From an uncultured Clostridia bacterium (GTDB lineage Bacteria > Bacillota > Clostridia > TANB77 > CAG-508), in contig CAOXTD010000003.1 in NCBI GenBank assembly GCA_948560265.1, forward strand, positions 76,445 to 129,039: DNA of 52,595 nt, written 5' to 3'. The notes below the pieces were generated by a model, which had not been told where the DNA came from, ran no database searches, and saw nothing but the letters and a program-made list of their open reading frames with translations. A program made the position numbers and the translations under genes. Positions 16,268 to 25,318 of this stretch are shown here, one piece after another; position 1 is the stretch's first letter, and every line of letters begins with the position of its first letter.

Positions 16268-17610
16268 TTATTTTTTTGCATCTCCTTTTCAATAAAAGAT
16301 GTATCAAAATTTCCTCTAATAAAATTAGGATTACGAATAATATCAAAAAGGAAATCTCGGTTTGTATCTACTCCGTCTATTACAAGTTCTTCCAAAGCTC
16401 TTTTCATTTTGCTAATCGCTTCATTTCGTGAGGTCCCAAATACAATAATTTTTACTATCATAGAGTCATAATTGGCTGGAATGGTATATCCACTATAAAT
16501 GGCAGTATCTACTCTAATACCATTTCCTCCCGGTAAATTCATTTCATTGATTTTTCCTGGTGAAGGCATAAAGTTTTTACTTGGATTTTCTGCATTGATT
16601 CTACATTCTATAGAATGACCTTTAAACTCAACTTCTTTTTGTTTAAATTTCAATTCTTCCCCTGCTGCAATACGAATTTGCTCCTTGACTAAATCAATTC
16701 CTGTTCTCATTTCTGTAATAGGGTGTTCTACTTGAATTCTTGTATTCATTTCCATGAAATAGAAATTCTTATCTTTATCCACTAAAAACTCTACTGTCCC
16801 ACAACTTGTATATCCTGCTGCTTTTGCTGCTTTAATAGCTGCACTTCCCATTTTGTTTCTTAGTTTATCATCTAAAATAGTAGAAGGAGTTTCTTCAATC
16901 ATCTTTTGATGATTTCTTTGAATTGTACAATCTCTTTCACCTAAATGTACCACATTTCCATGTTCATCTGCTAAAATTTGAATTTCCACATGTCTTGGAT
17001 TTTGGATAAACTTTTCTATGTAAATCTCGCTATCATTAAAAGCATTCTTGGCTTCTTGTTTAACAATATTGTAATTTGTTTCTAACTCATCAAAAGAATT
17101 GACTTGTCTAATTCCCTTTCCACCGCCACCACTTGAAGCTTTTAATAAAACAGGATAACCAATTTTTTCACAAACTAAAATAGCTTGTTTCAAATCTTTT
17201 ACACTTCCATCAGAACCTGGGATGACTGGTACACCTTCTTTTTTCATCATTTCTTTACTATTCGACTTATTTCCTAGCAAATCAATGACTTTTGAAGTTG
17301 GACCAATAAACTTAATATTAGACTCTTCACAAATCTTAGCAAATTGAGAGTTCTCTGACAAAAAGCCAAATCCCGGATGGATGCTATCCGCTTTTGTGAT
17401 ACTTGCCGCTTCAATAATATTCTTCATATTCAAATAGCTTTGCTTCGGACTTGCAGGTCCTATACAAATAGCTTCATCTGCAAGTCTTGTATGTAAGGCA
17501 TCTTTATCTGCTTCAGAATAAACCGCTACTGTTTTTATATTCATTTCTTTACAAGCTCTAATAATACGAACTGCAATTTCTCCACGATTTGCGATTAGTA
17601 TTTTATTCAA
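16264..17610 (-). CDS. accC: Biotin carboxylase
   Basis: A 448-residue ATP-grasp enzyme that carboxylates the biotin carried by AccB, using ATP and bicarbonate. The N-terminus KILIANRGEIAVRIIRACKE, the glycine-rich ATP loop KASSGGGGKGIR and the active-site region FMEMNTRIQVEHP are all canonical. Length is normal for the family. It lies 1 nt after fabZ and overlaps accD by 4 nt. Confidence 0.97.
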   Translation of the reverse strand: MNKILIANRGEIAVRIIRACKEMNIKTVAVYSEADKDALHTRLADEAICIGPASPKQSYLNMKNIIEAASITKADSIHPGFGFLSENSQFAKICEESNIKFIGPTSKVIDLLGNKSNSKEMMKKEGVPVIPGSDGSVKDLKQAILVCEKIGYPVLLKASSGGGGKGIRQVNSFDELETNYNIVKQEAKNAFNDSEIYIEKFIQNPRHVEIQILADEHGNVVHLGERDCTIQRNHQKMIEETPSTILDDKLRNKMGSAAIKAAKAAGYTSCGTVEFLVDKDKNFYFMEMNTRIQVEHPITEMRTGIDLVKEQIRIAAGEELKFKQKEVEFKGHSIECRINAENPSKNFMPSPGKINEMNLPGGNGIRVDTAIYSGYTIPANYDSMIVKIIVFGTSRNEAISKMKRALEELVIDGVDTNRDFLFDIIRNPNFIRGNFDTSFIEKEMQKNK

Positions 17611-17611
17611 T

Positions 17612-18049
17612 CTATTTCACCTCTTTTTCAACAACCGCGAAAGTAAATTCTCCTTTTGCCGCTAATTTTCCATCAACAGTTGCAATTCCTTCTCCTACAC
17701 CAATAGGACCTTTTTTCTTAATGATATTCACTTCTAATTTTAATCTATCTCCCGGCACTACCATTTTCTTAAACTTCAATTTATCAATTCCACCAAACAA
17801 AGCATTTTTTCCTTTATTCTCTTCTAAAGAAAGTATTGCCACTGCACCTGCTTGTGCCAAGCTTTCTGTAATTAATACTCCCGGCATAATAGGGTTACCT
17901 GGAAAATGTCCTTGAAAATACCATTCTTCTTTATCTACATTTTTATATGCCACGGTCTTTTCTCCCGGTATATATTCTTCCACTTCATCAATCATTAAAA
18001 ATGGCTCTCTTTGTGGAATAATCTCTTTTATCTGTTCTTTATTTAACAT
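17612..18049 (-). CDS. fabZ: 3-hydroxyacyl-[acyl-carrier-protein] dehydratase FabZ
   Basis: A 145-residue hot-dog-fold dehydratase that converts 3-hydroxyacyl-ACP to enoyl-ACP. The catalytic His48 is in GHFPGNPIMPGVL, with the partner Glu in ITESLAQ. I chose the ATG at 18049. It has AAAGGAAGGA 9 nt upstream and matches the family's usual N-terminus (LNKEQIKEIIPQREP). A longer in-frame opening to 18178 would run through the 18139-18182 hairpin and is unlikely to be translated. Confidence 0.95.
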   Translation of the reverse strand: MLNKEQIKEIIPQREPFLMIDEVEEYIPGEKTVAYKNVDKEEWYFQGHFPGNPIMPGVLITESLAQAGAVAILSLEENKGKNALFGGIDKLKFKKMVVPGDRLKLEVNIIKKKGPIGVGEGIATVDGKLAAKGEFTFAVVEKEVK

Positions 18050-18138
18050 TTTTCTTATCCTTCCTTTTATTATTAAGTTCAAACTAATGTATATTATGAA
18101 AGTGAAGTCCGCGCAAGGTGAGGCATGGCCGAACGCCT

Positions 18139-18182
18139 TCCGTTGCTTTCTTATGTTTATTTTATTATTTGAAAGCAACGGA
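18139..18182. repeat. Mid-operon 12-bp hairpin between accB and fabZ
   Basis: A perfect inverted repeat, TCCGTTGCTTTC (18139-18150) and GAAAGCAACGGA (18171-18182), with a 20-nt AT-rich loop. An unusually GC-rich stretch (about 18105-18140) follows it toward fabZ. There is no T run, so it is not an ordinary terminator. It may be an mRNA processing or stability element, or a mobile remnant. Confidence 0.6.
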
Positions 18183-18217
18183 CAGCAAGGACAAACGAAA
18201 TAATATGCTTAGTTTGC

Positions 18218-18658
18218 TCACTCAATAATAAACAATGGCTTGCCATATTCTACAGCTTCTCCGTCCTTCACTAAGATTTCCTTTACTTTTCCTTCAAATT
18301 CAGATTCAATTTCATTCATCAACTTCATAGCTTCAATAATGCAAAGGGTATCTCCTTTTTTAACATTCTTTCCAACTTCTACATAGGCTTCAGAAGTTGG
18401 AGAAGGTTTTAAGTAAAAGGTTCCTACCATTGGAGATTTGACAATATTTCCTTTAATGGCATCTAACGATGTTTCTTTTATTTCTTCTTCTGACATATTT
18501 TCTGTTGTAATTATTTGTTCTACTACTGGTGTAGTTACTTTTACAGTAGTTTCTTTCTTCATACTAATTTTAGTTCCATCTGGAAAATCAATATCAATTG
18601 CGGTCAATTTTGAATTTCCCATATCTTCCATCAATTGTTTAATTTTCTCATATTCCAT
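18218..18658 (-). CDS. accB: Biotin carboxyl carrier protein of acetyl-CoA carboxylase
   Basis: A 146-residue BCCP. The C-terminal biotinyl domain carries the biotin-accepting Lys112 in EAMKLMNEIE, preceded by a flexible Glu/Thr-rich linker (about 40-70) and an N-terminal dimerisation segment. It shuttles carboxybiotin between AccC and AccAD. The ligase that attaches the biotin (21642-22211) is in the same operon. Confidence 0.96.
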   Translation of the reverse strand: MEYEKIKQLMEDMGNSKLTAIDIDFPDGTKISMKKETTVKVTTPVVEQIITTENMSEEEIKETSLDAIKGNIVKSPMVGTFYLKPSPTSEAYVEVGKNVKKGDTLCIIEAMKLMNEIESEFEGKVKEILVKDGEAVEYGKPLFIIE

Positions 18659-18681
18659 TTTAACTTCTCCTATCTTTCAAC

Positions 18682-19914
18682 TTATAATTTCTTAAAAATA
18701 ACACTACTATTATGACCACCAAAGCCTAAAGAGTTAGACATAACTACACTTAAGTTTGCTTTTATTGGCTCATTTGGTACAATATCCAAGTCACATTCCT
18801 CATCTTTTTCTTGATAATTGATAGTTGGTGGTACTATTTCTTCCTCTAAAGCTTTTGCACAAAAAATAGCTTCTACTGCTCCCGCTGCTCCTAATAAATG
18901 TCCTATGTTTCCTTTTGTAGAACTAACCATTACTTTTTGTACTGCTTCTCCTAAAGCTGTTTTAATTGCCATAGTTTCTGTTTGATCATTTAAATGTGTA
19001 GAAGTTCCATGTGCATTGATGTAGTCTATTTCATTTGGAGAAATACCAGCATTTTGAATAGCTCTTATCATTGCTTTTGCTCCACCTTCTCCGTCTGGAC
19101 AAGGTGATGTGATATGATAAGCGTCTGTGGTAGAACCAAAACCAATTACTTCTCCATAGATTTTTGCTCCTCTTTGTTTAGCGTGTTCTAATTCTTCTAA
19201 AATAACAACTCCTGCACCTTCTCCCATAACAAATCCACTTCTTTCTTTGTCAAATGGGATACTCGCTCTATTTTTATCTGTACTACTAGATAATGCTTTC
19301 ATATTTTCAAAACCTGCAATTCCTACTTCACAAATTGCAGCTTCTGTTCCTCCTGCAACAATGACATCTTCTTCTCCTAGTTGAAGCGTTTTATATGCTT
19401 CCCCAATACAATGCGTTGAAGAGGCACATGCTGTTACAACGCTGATAGATTCTCCTTTAAATCCAAATTCAATAGCAACATTTCCTGCTGGCATATTAGC
19501 AATTGCCATTGGAATAAACATGGGAGATACTCTCTTATTTCCCTTTTCATAATTTGTTTCACATTGTTCTTGAATGGTTCTTAATCCACCAATGCCAGAA
19601 CCAACAAAAATTCCTACTCTATCAAAGTCCGTATTTTCTTTAGTAATTCCTGCATCTTTTACTGCTTCTCTTGCTGCAATAATAGCAAATTGAGATGACC
19701 TATCTAGTCTTTTTGCTTGCTTTGGATCAAAATATTGTAGTGGGTCATAGTCTTTTACCTCCGCAGCTAGTTTTGTTTTGTATTCTGTTGTATCAAATAA
19801 GGTAATTTCATCAATTCCACATTTTTTATGCTTAATTCCTTCCCAAGTTTCCTCTACATTCTTTCCAATTGGAGTAATGGCTCCTAATCCTGTAATCACA
19901 ACTCTCTTCTTCAT
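18682..19914 (-). CDS. fabF: 3-oxoacyl-[acyl-carrier-protein] synthase II
   Basis: A 410-residue KAS II condensing enzyme that elongates acyl-ACP with malonyl-ACP. The catalytic Cys163 lies in VVTACASSTHC, and the two histidines in NAHGTSTHLNDQTE and GNIGHLLGAAGA complete the Cys-His-His triad. Length is typical. No KAS III (FabH) is in this operon, so initiation must use a FabH encoded elsewhere or another route. Confidence 0.97.
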   Translation of the reverse strand: MKKRVVITGLGAITPIGKNVEETWEGIKHKKCGIDEITLFDTTEYKTKLAAEVKDYDPLQYFDPKQAKRLDRSSQFAIIAAREAVKDAGITKENTDFDRVGIFVGSGIGGLRTIQEQCETNYEKGNKRVSPMFIPMAIANMPAGNVAIEFGFKGESISVVTACASSTHCIGEAYKTLQLGEEDVIVAGGTEAAICEVGIAGFENMKALSSSTDKNRASIPFDKERSGFVMGEGAGVVILEELEHAKQRGAKIYGEVIGFGSTTDAYHITSPCPDGEGGAKAMIRAIQNAGISPNEIDYINAHGTSTHLNDQTETMAIKTALGEAVQKVMVSSTKGNIGHLLGAAGAVEAIFCAKALEEEIVPPTINYQEKDEECDLDIVPNEPIKANLSVVMSNSLGFGGHNSSVIFKKL

Positions 19915-19927
19915 TTTTTCTCTCCTT

Positions 19928-20662
19928 TTACATTAACATTCCACCATCTACTTGAATAACCTGTCCTGTAATATAGCTGCTCTCATTAGATGCTAAAAAC
20001 TTCACAACATTTGCTACATCTTCTACTGTTCCCATTCTTTTTAGTGGTATTGTTTTCTTGATTTCTTCTTTGATATCCTCTTTTAAGACATCTGTCATTT
20101 GGGTTTCAATAAATCCAGGAGCTACTGCATTTACTAAAATGTTTCTACTTCCTACTTCTTTTGCTAAACTTTTGGTAAACCCTATAATTCCTGCTTTAGA
20201 AGCAGCATAATTTGCTTGACCTGCATTTCCACTAATTCCTACAACAGAAGATAAATTAATAATTCTTCCTTCTTTTTGCTTCATCATATATGGAATAACT
20301 GTCTTTGTTACATTAAAAGTTCCTACAAGATTGACTTGCAATACATCTTCAAAATCTTCTTTTTTCATTCTCATAAGTAATGTGTCTTTGGTAATTCCTG
20401 CATTATTTACTAACACATCTATTCTGCCTAATTGTTCTATCACTTGCTTGACCATGTTTTGACTATCTTCAAAACTAGAAACATCACCTTGAACTGGCAA
20501 GCACTTTACATTACATTTTTCAATTTCACTTTTTGTAACTAACAAATCTTCATTTTCTGTCCTATAATTCACTGCAACATCATACCCTGCATTTGCTAAA
20601 GTTATTGCAATTTGCCTTCCAATTCCTCTTGTTCCTCCTGTAATAAAAGCAACCTTATTCAT
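19928..20662 (-). CDS. fabG: 3-oxoacyl-[acyl-carrier-protein] reductase
   Basis: A 244-residue classical SDR that reduces 3-oxoacyl-ACP with NADPH. It has the nucleotide-binding TGGTRGIG at residues 8-15, NNAG at 86-89, Ser138/139, Tyr152 and Lys156 (YAASK). It overlaps fabD by 8 nt and precedes fabF by 13 nt, in the usual clostridial fabD-fabG-fabF order. Confidence 0.96.
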   Translation of the reverse strand: MNKVAFITGGTRGIGRQIAITLANAGYDVAVNYRTENEDLLVTKSEIEKCNVKCLPVQGDVSSFEDSQNMVKQVIEQLGRIDVLVNNAGITKDTLLMRMKKEDFEDVLQVNLVGTFNVTKTVIPYMMKQKEGRIINLSSVVGISGNAGQANYAASKAGIIGFTKSLAKEVGSRNILVNAVAPGFIETQMTDVLKEDIKEEIKKTIPLKRMGTVEDVANVVKFLASNESSYITGQVIQVDGGMLM

Positions 20663-21593
20663 TTTCTGTTACCTCCTTTATCACTTGCTCTAATGTATCT
20701 ACATTGTTAATGTTCTTGATTTGAACTGTCCTTTCAAAATTCATTCTTTTCACAAATCCACTTAATGTTTTTCCCGGACCAATTTCAATAAAGGTATCTA
20801 CGCCATTGTCATACATTGTTTGTAAATCGTAGGTAAATCTAACAGGATTCATAATATGGTCCGCTAAAACTTGTGCAATGTCCTCTGTTTGAGAATATTG
20901 CTTTCCATCTAGATTTTTAACTACCTTACTATTTTTAGCATTTATTTTTATATTGGTAATTTCCTCTTTTAACGCTTTGGAACATTCACTTAATTTTTCT
21001 GTATGGAAAGGACCTGCCGTATTTAAAATGCTCACTTTTTTAGCTCCTAACTCTTTAGCTATTTCTCCTGCTTTAGCAACTGCTATTTCTTCTCCAGAAA
21101 TAACAATTTGACCAATGGTATTGAAATTTGCAGGAACTACAAAACCTTCCACTTGGTTACAAGCTTCTTGTACCTTTTCTTCATTTAGACCTAATATAGC
21201 AGCCATTTTCCAATTTCCTTGAGGTGTTAAGTTTTGCATAATTTCTCCTCTTTTTTGTACTAACTTTACTCCCTCTTCCCAATCAAATATCCCGTCTTCT
21301 ATTAGCGCTGTATACTCACCTAAGCTTAATCCTGCTGACATAGTTGCTTGTATGTTGTGCTTTTTTAAAATAGCAAGTATTGCTAAGCTTTGAGTTAATA
21401 TGGCAACTTGAGTGTTTTGTGTTTTGTTTAGCTCTTCTTCTGGACCTTCAAAAGATATCCTTTTTATCTCCATTCCTGTTACTTTTTCTACCTTGTCGTA
21501 CACTTGCTTTGCTTCTTCATAACTCTCATATAAATCTTTTCCCATTCCTACTGTTTGTGAGCCTTGCCCTGGAAATAAAAAACCTATTTTCAT
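20655..21593 (-). CDS. fabD: Malonyl-CoA:ACP transacylase
   Basis: A 312-residue transacylase that loads malonyl groups on ACP. The N-terminal FPGQGSQ and nucleophile Ser90 in AGLSLGEY are present. His in GPFHTEKL completes the catalytic pair. The GLSLG elbow replaces the GHSLG of E. coli. The gene follows birA after about 48 nt. Confidence 0.96.
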   Translation of the reverse strand: MKIGFLFPGQGSQTVGMGKDLYESYEEAKQVYDKVEKVTGMEIKRISFEGPEEELNKTQNTQVAILTQSLAILAILKKHNIQATMSAGLSLGEYTALIEDGIFDWEEGVKLVQKRGEIMQNLTPQGNWKMAAILGLNEEKVQEACNQVEGFVVPANFNTIGQIVISGEEIAVAKAGEIAKELGAKKVSILNTAGPFHTEKLSECSKALKEEITNIKINAKNSKVVKNLDGKQYSQTEDIAQVLADHIMNPVRFTYDLQTMYDNGVDTFIEIGPGKTLSGFVKRMNFERTVQIKNINNVDTLEQVIKEVTENE

Positions 21594-21641
21594 TTTCCTT
21601 TCATTCCTTTCTTGATATATTTCAAAATTCTATTCTTTAGG

Positions 21642-22211
21642 CTAACCATTAATCCTTCTTTGAATGATTTCTTCAAATTGATTACAAAACTCTACTATCA
21701 CTTTGTCTCTATCTACTTCTATTCCAAATTCTTTTTGAATAGAGGTAGCTATATTTTCAATATCACTTGTAAAATGCATTTTATTGGTATTAATTCCAAT
21801 TCCCACTACTAAAAATTTGACTGTTTCTAAATAAACTTTACTTTCTGTTAGAATACCACCTATCTTTTTTTGATGATACATGATATCATTTGGTTCTTTA
21901 ATGTCTAACATTATCCCATATTCTTTTTTTAAAATATCTACTAAAATTTGTGCAATTTCTACAGTAAGTCCCTCTAATTTTTCTGGCACACATTCTGTTT
22001 GGAGATATAGCGAAAAAGTAATATTATTTGGCTCATCTGTGTGCCAAATCCTCCCATGTGTTCCTTTTCCCTGTGTTTGAATATCTGCTATTACTACACT
22101 TCCACTGACGATAGAACCATTTTCTATCCTTCTCCAAATTTCACTTTGAGTAGAATCAATTTCATGGTAAAAGGAAATTTCTCTTCCTAATACTTTAGTT
22201 GTTAATTGCAT
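21642..22211 (-). CDS. birA: Short biotin--[acetyl-CoA-carboxylase] ligase
   Basis: A 189-residue biotin protein ligase that activates biotin as biotinyl-AMP and attaches it to AccB. Motifs are EIDSTQSE, the biotinyl-AMP loop QTQGKGTHGRIW (usually GRGRxGR), KEPNDI and KIGGILTES. It lacks the N-terminal DNA-binding domain and also the C-terminal SH3-like domain, so it cannot repress like E. coli BirA and is smaller than most group I ligases. It overlaps the upstream acyl ligase by 17 nt, placing AccB and its modifying enzyme in one transcript. Confidence 0.88.
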   Translation of the reverse strand: MQLTTKVLGREISFYHEIDSTQSEIWRRIENGSIVSGSVVIADIQTQGKGTHGRIWHTDEPNNITFSLYLQTECVPEKLEGLTVEIAQILVDILKKEYGIMLDIKEPNDIMYHQKKIGGILTESKVYLETVKFLVVGIGINTNKMHFTSDIENIATSIQKEFGIEVDRDKVIVEFCNQFEEIIQRRING

Positions 22212-23904
22212 CTAAATTTGCCTGCCTTTTTATTTTATTTGTCGTGGTTTTAATGAGGGGTTCTTCTGTTAAAATAAGCCCTCTAATTGCCTTGTATTTT
22301 GGCATTTGTTCATTTACTTCTTTAATTTTTTCTAAAATTGCTTTATAGATTTCTTCTTCTGTTTCTGCCTTATATACATTTTTTACTATCTCTTTATCAT
22401 AAACTACTTTTACATGAATTTTAATGTTTTCTTTATCCTCTGTTTGTTGCTTCCCAAAGATAAAAGACTCTTTTACTCCTTCAATTTTGTTTACTAAAAC
22501 TTCCATTTCTTCTGGAAAGATGTTTTTACCATTTTTTAGAACAATTACACTTTTCTTTCTACCACAAATATAGATATACTCATCTTCATCTATTTTGGCT
22601 AAGTCACCTGTATAGAACCATTCTCCTTGAAAAGCTTCTTTGGTAGCTGTTTCATCTTGGTAATACCCTAAAGCAACATTAGGACCTTTTACCACTAATT
22701 CTCCTATGCCATCTTGGTTTACATCTACAAGTTTTGCTTCCATACTTGGAACTACTTTTCCAATGGAACCTAATCGATATTCTTCATTAGTTCCTACTGC
22801 TACTACTGGTGATGTTTCTGTTAGTCCATATCCTTGCACTAAATTAAGCCCTAACAATCTATATCTCTCTTCTATTTTGCTATCTAAAGCTGCTGCTCCT
22901 GAAATAAATAACTTGATGTTTCCACCTAACATTTCATGAATTTCTGGAAATGCTTTCCTTTTTTCTTCCATAGTATGATTTCTTAATTCTTCTTCTTTTC
23001 TTAAAATTTCTTCTAGTTTACCTTGCTTTTCTAGTCCTTTTCTAATAATATCAAATATTCTTTCATAAATTCCTGGAACACACGCCATTACGCTTACTTG
23101 ATACTCTTTTAAATTGTCAATCACATGCTTTAAGCCATCACAAAATACAGTAGTTGCACCTTTATATAGAGAAAAAAGAAATCCAACTGTACATTCAAAA
23201 ACATGGTGAATTGGTAAGATAGAAAGAAGCGTATCCTCTGATGTGATATTTAAAATACTTCCAATATCCATTAGATTAGAGCATATATTTTTATGGGAAA
23301 GTGCTACTACCTTAGAACTTGATGTAGTACCTGATGTAAATAACATAATTGCCATTTTTTCACTGTCTATTTTGGCATCTATAAATTCTCTATTTCCTTG
23401 TGCAATTAGGTTTTCACCTTTTTGAATTAACTCTTGCTGTGAATAAATACCACTGCCATGTTCTACATTATCCATTGAGATTAAATGTTTTAGTTTATTG
23501 TTTTCATTGTATTTGATTCTAGTTAATGCTTCTTCATATTTTTTGGAATAAAAAATTGCTTCTACTTCTGATCTTTCAATGAGAGATTCTAACTCATTTT
23601 CTGGTAAAGACTTATCCAATGGTACAACAATACCTGTTCCACAGACAATAGAAAGATAGGCAATTTCCCATTCGTAACGGTTTTCACCAATGACTGCAAT
23701 TCTTTTGCCTTTTAATCCCATATCGATTAATGCTGTACCTAAACTATCCACCATTTGTCTTACTTGCTTGTGGGTAAAAGTAAGATATCCATCTTTTCCA
23801 TCTCTTACTTTATACGCTATTTTATCTGCATATATATCTTTCGTCTTATTTAACATATCCTTTAAGTCTGTAATTTCAATAGTTTCATATAGCTTTTTAC
23901 TCAT
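22195..23904 (-). CDS. Acyl-CoA/acyl-ACP synthetase heading the FAS-II operon
   Basis: A 569-residue AMP-forming fatty acyl ligase, paralogous to 399-2117. It has the ATP motif TSGTTSSSK, the YTGDLAKID core motif and the C-terminal lysine motif IKTTTNKIKRQ. I chose the ATG at 23904 because AAAAGGAG lies about 10 nt upstream; an upstream in-frame ATG at 23937 has no such site. It is the first gene of the fatty-acid operon and overlaps birA by 17 nt. That position suggests that it feeds exogenous or recycled fatty acids into the synthesis cycle, or makes the acyl ligand sensed by the operon's regulator. Confidence 0.9.
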   Translation of the reverse strand: MSKKLYETIEITDLKDMLNKTKDIYADKIAYKVRDGKDGYLTFTHKQVRQMVDSLGTALIDMGLKGKRIAVIGENRYEWEIAYLSIVCGTGIVVPLDKSLPENELESLIERSEVEAIFYSKKYEEALTRIKYNENNKLKHLISMDNVEHGSGIYSQQELIQKGENLIAQGNREFIDAKIDSEKMAIMLFTSGTTSSSKVVALSHKNICSNLMDIGSILNITSEDTLLSILPIHHVFECTVGFLFSLYKGATTVFCDGLKHVIDNLKEYQVSVMACVPGIYERIFDIIRKGLEKQGKLEEILRKEEELRNHTMEEKRKAFPEIHEMLGGNIKLFISGAAALDSKIEERYRLLGLNLVQGYGLTETSPVVAVGTNEEYRLGSIGKVVPSMEAKLVDVNQDGIGELVVKGPNVALGYYQDETATKEAFQGEWFYTGDLAKIDEDEYIYICGRKKSVIVLKNGKNIFPEEMEVLVNKIEGVKESFIFGKQQTEDKENIKIHVKVVYDKEIVKNVYKAETEEEIYKAILEKIKEVNEQMPKYKAIRGLILTEEPLIKTTTNKIKRQANLDAINN

Positions 23905-23952
23905 TTGTTCCCTTCTCCTTTTTACTTTAATTTCCAATTTATTCTATGATTT

Positions 23953-24000
23953 TATATCACATTTTTAAAAAAAAATCTTTAGACTGAGAGGTCAGTACAA
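23953..24000 (-). promoter_or_regulatory. Operator/promoter block upstream of the FAS operon (copy 2)
   Basis: The core ACTGAGAGGTCAGT (23983-23996) is a near-palindrome. The ungapped 48-nt block ends in TATATCA on the plus strand and is 36/48 identical to 2178-2225. It lies between divergent genes, about 50 nt before the acyl-ligase start, where no terminator is needed. It probably controls the ligase and the whole FAS-II operon. Dyad form suggests a TetR-family repressor encoded elsewhere. Confidence 0.65.
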
Positions 24001-24056
24001 AAAACTTTCGCATATTTCTTTCTATTCTTTCATAAATTTTTATTGGTGAAGTTTAC

Positions 24057-25178
24057 ATGTTATTGTCTAAAAAATTAAAGTGGATATTCCTAATTTCTTT
24101 TTCTATGTTACTAGTCTTAGTAGGTTTCTTTTCTTTTGAGAGACTTTCTGCCATTCCTGTTTCAAGTAGTCAAGCTTTTGAATGGAATAATTCTACTTTA
24201 GAAAATACTGTGCAAGAAAAAAAATATATTAAATGGTTTGAATTTAAAGTTTCCTACGACGTACTAGACAAGACATCAAAGTTAGACATTCAGTCACATA
24301 CTAAAAATGAAGATGTGAAATTAAACTGGATTGAATTAATTGCTTATTTAGCCTGCAAATATGGAAATGACTTTTCAAGATACAAATATCAAGATTTAAC
24401 TAATTTAGTAGAAAAATTGAGAAGCGGTCAAACTATGGCAGATTTGACAAAAGATATGAAGAATTATAACTATTATTTTGAAGGTTACGATAGTGTGTTG
24501 CATGAGTTCATTGGAGAGTTTAAGAAAGAAGTAAAAACGAATACTACTAAAAATAATCAAGTAGCCAATAATACTATTGTTGAACAAGAAATTCCGCAAA
24601 AACAATTTGAAGATACATATGGTATCAAAGCTTTCCACCCTGTTGCTAAAAATTACTCTTATAGTCATTATGATGATTTTGGTGCTTCTAGGTCTTATGG
24701 ATATAAAAGACTACATTTTGGAAATGATTTAATGGGAAGTATTGGTGCTCCTATTATAGCAGTAGAATCAGGGGTTGTAGAAGCAGCCGGTTGGAACCAA
24801 TATGGTGGTTGGAGAATTGGTATTCGTAGTTTTGATAAAAAGCGTTATTACTACTATGCTCACTTGAGAAAAAATCACCCCTATGCAGAAAATTTAAAAG
24901 AAGGTCAAATTGTGCAAGCGGGTGATGTGATTGGGTATCTTGGTATGACTGGATATAGCACAAAGGAAAATGTCAATAATATCAATGTTCCCCACCTTCA
25001 CTTTGGTATACAACTTATTTTCCACGAAGTACAAAAAGAAGGTCCTAATCAAATTTGGGTAGATTTATATGAACTGGTAAATTTTTTGCAAAAAAACCGT
25101 AGTGAAGTTTATAAAAGTAATCAGGAAACTAAGGACTATTCAAGGAAATATGAGATAATTGACCCAATTGTGCCATAA
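24057..25178 (+). CDS. Membrane-anchored M23 (LytM-type) metallopeptidase
   Basis: A 373-residue protein with an N-terminal membrane anchor (about residues 9-26), an external helical region (about 40-190) and a C-terminal M23 peptidase domain (about 200-345). The zinc ligands are His220 and Asp224 in HFGND and His315 in HLHFG, with a further catalytic His269 and His313. It should cleave peptidoglycan cross-bridges outside the membrane. All zinc ligands are intact, so it is probably active rather than a regulatory homologue. It is transcribed divergently from the FAS operon and ends at a terminator. Confidence 0.92.
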   Translation: MLLSKKLKWIFLISFSMLLVLVGFFSFERLSAIPVSSSQAFEWNNSTLENTVQEKKYIKWFEFKVSYDVLDKTSKLDIQSHTKNEDVKLNWIELIAYLACKYGNDFSRYKYQDLTNLVEKLRSGQTMADLTKDMKNYNYYFEGYDSVLHEFIGEFKKEVKTNTTKNNQVANNTIVEQEIPQKQFEDTYGIKAFHPVAKNYSYSHYDDFGASRSYGYKRLHFGNDLMGSIGAPIIAVESGVVEAAGWNQYGGWRIGIRSFDKKRYYYYAHLRKNHPYAENLKEGQIVQAGDVIGYLGMTGYSTKENVNNINVPHLHFGIQLIFHEVQKEGPNQIWVDLYELVNFLQKNRSEVYKSNQETKDYSRKYEIIDPIVP

Positions 25179-25208
25179 ACCGCTTTAGAAAAATTCTAAA
25201 ACGGTTTA
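25176..25208 (+). terminator. Rho-independent terminator after the M23 peptidase
   Basis: TAAACCG-x-TTTAGAA pairs with TTCTAAA-x-CGGTTTA across a 3-nt loop, followed by TTTCTTCT. It overlaps the stop codon of the peptidase gene. Confidence 0.75.
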
Positions 25209-25318
25209 TTTCTTCTGCTTTTCAATAGGCACTACTCTCAAAGTATATCCCATAGGATATAATATTTTTAATAAAGTATATATTTGAGGTGAATATTACT
25301 AAAGTTTCATTATCTCTA

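Noticed and set aside
18050..18178. N-terminal extension of fabZ
   Set aside because: It would run through the 18139-18182 hairpin, and the ATG at 18049 has a good ribosome binding site and the family's normal N-terminus.
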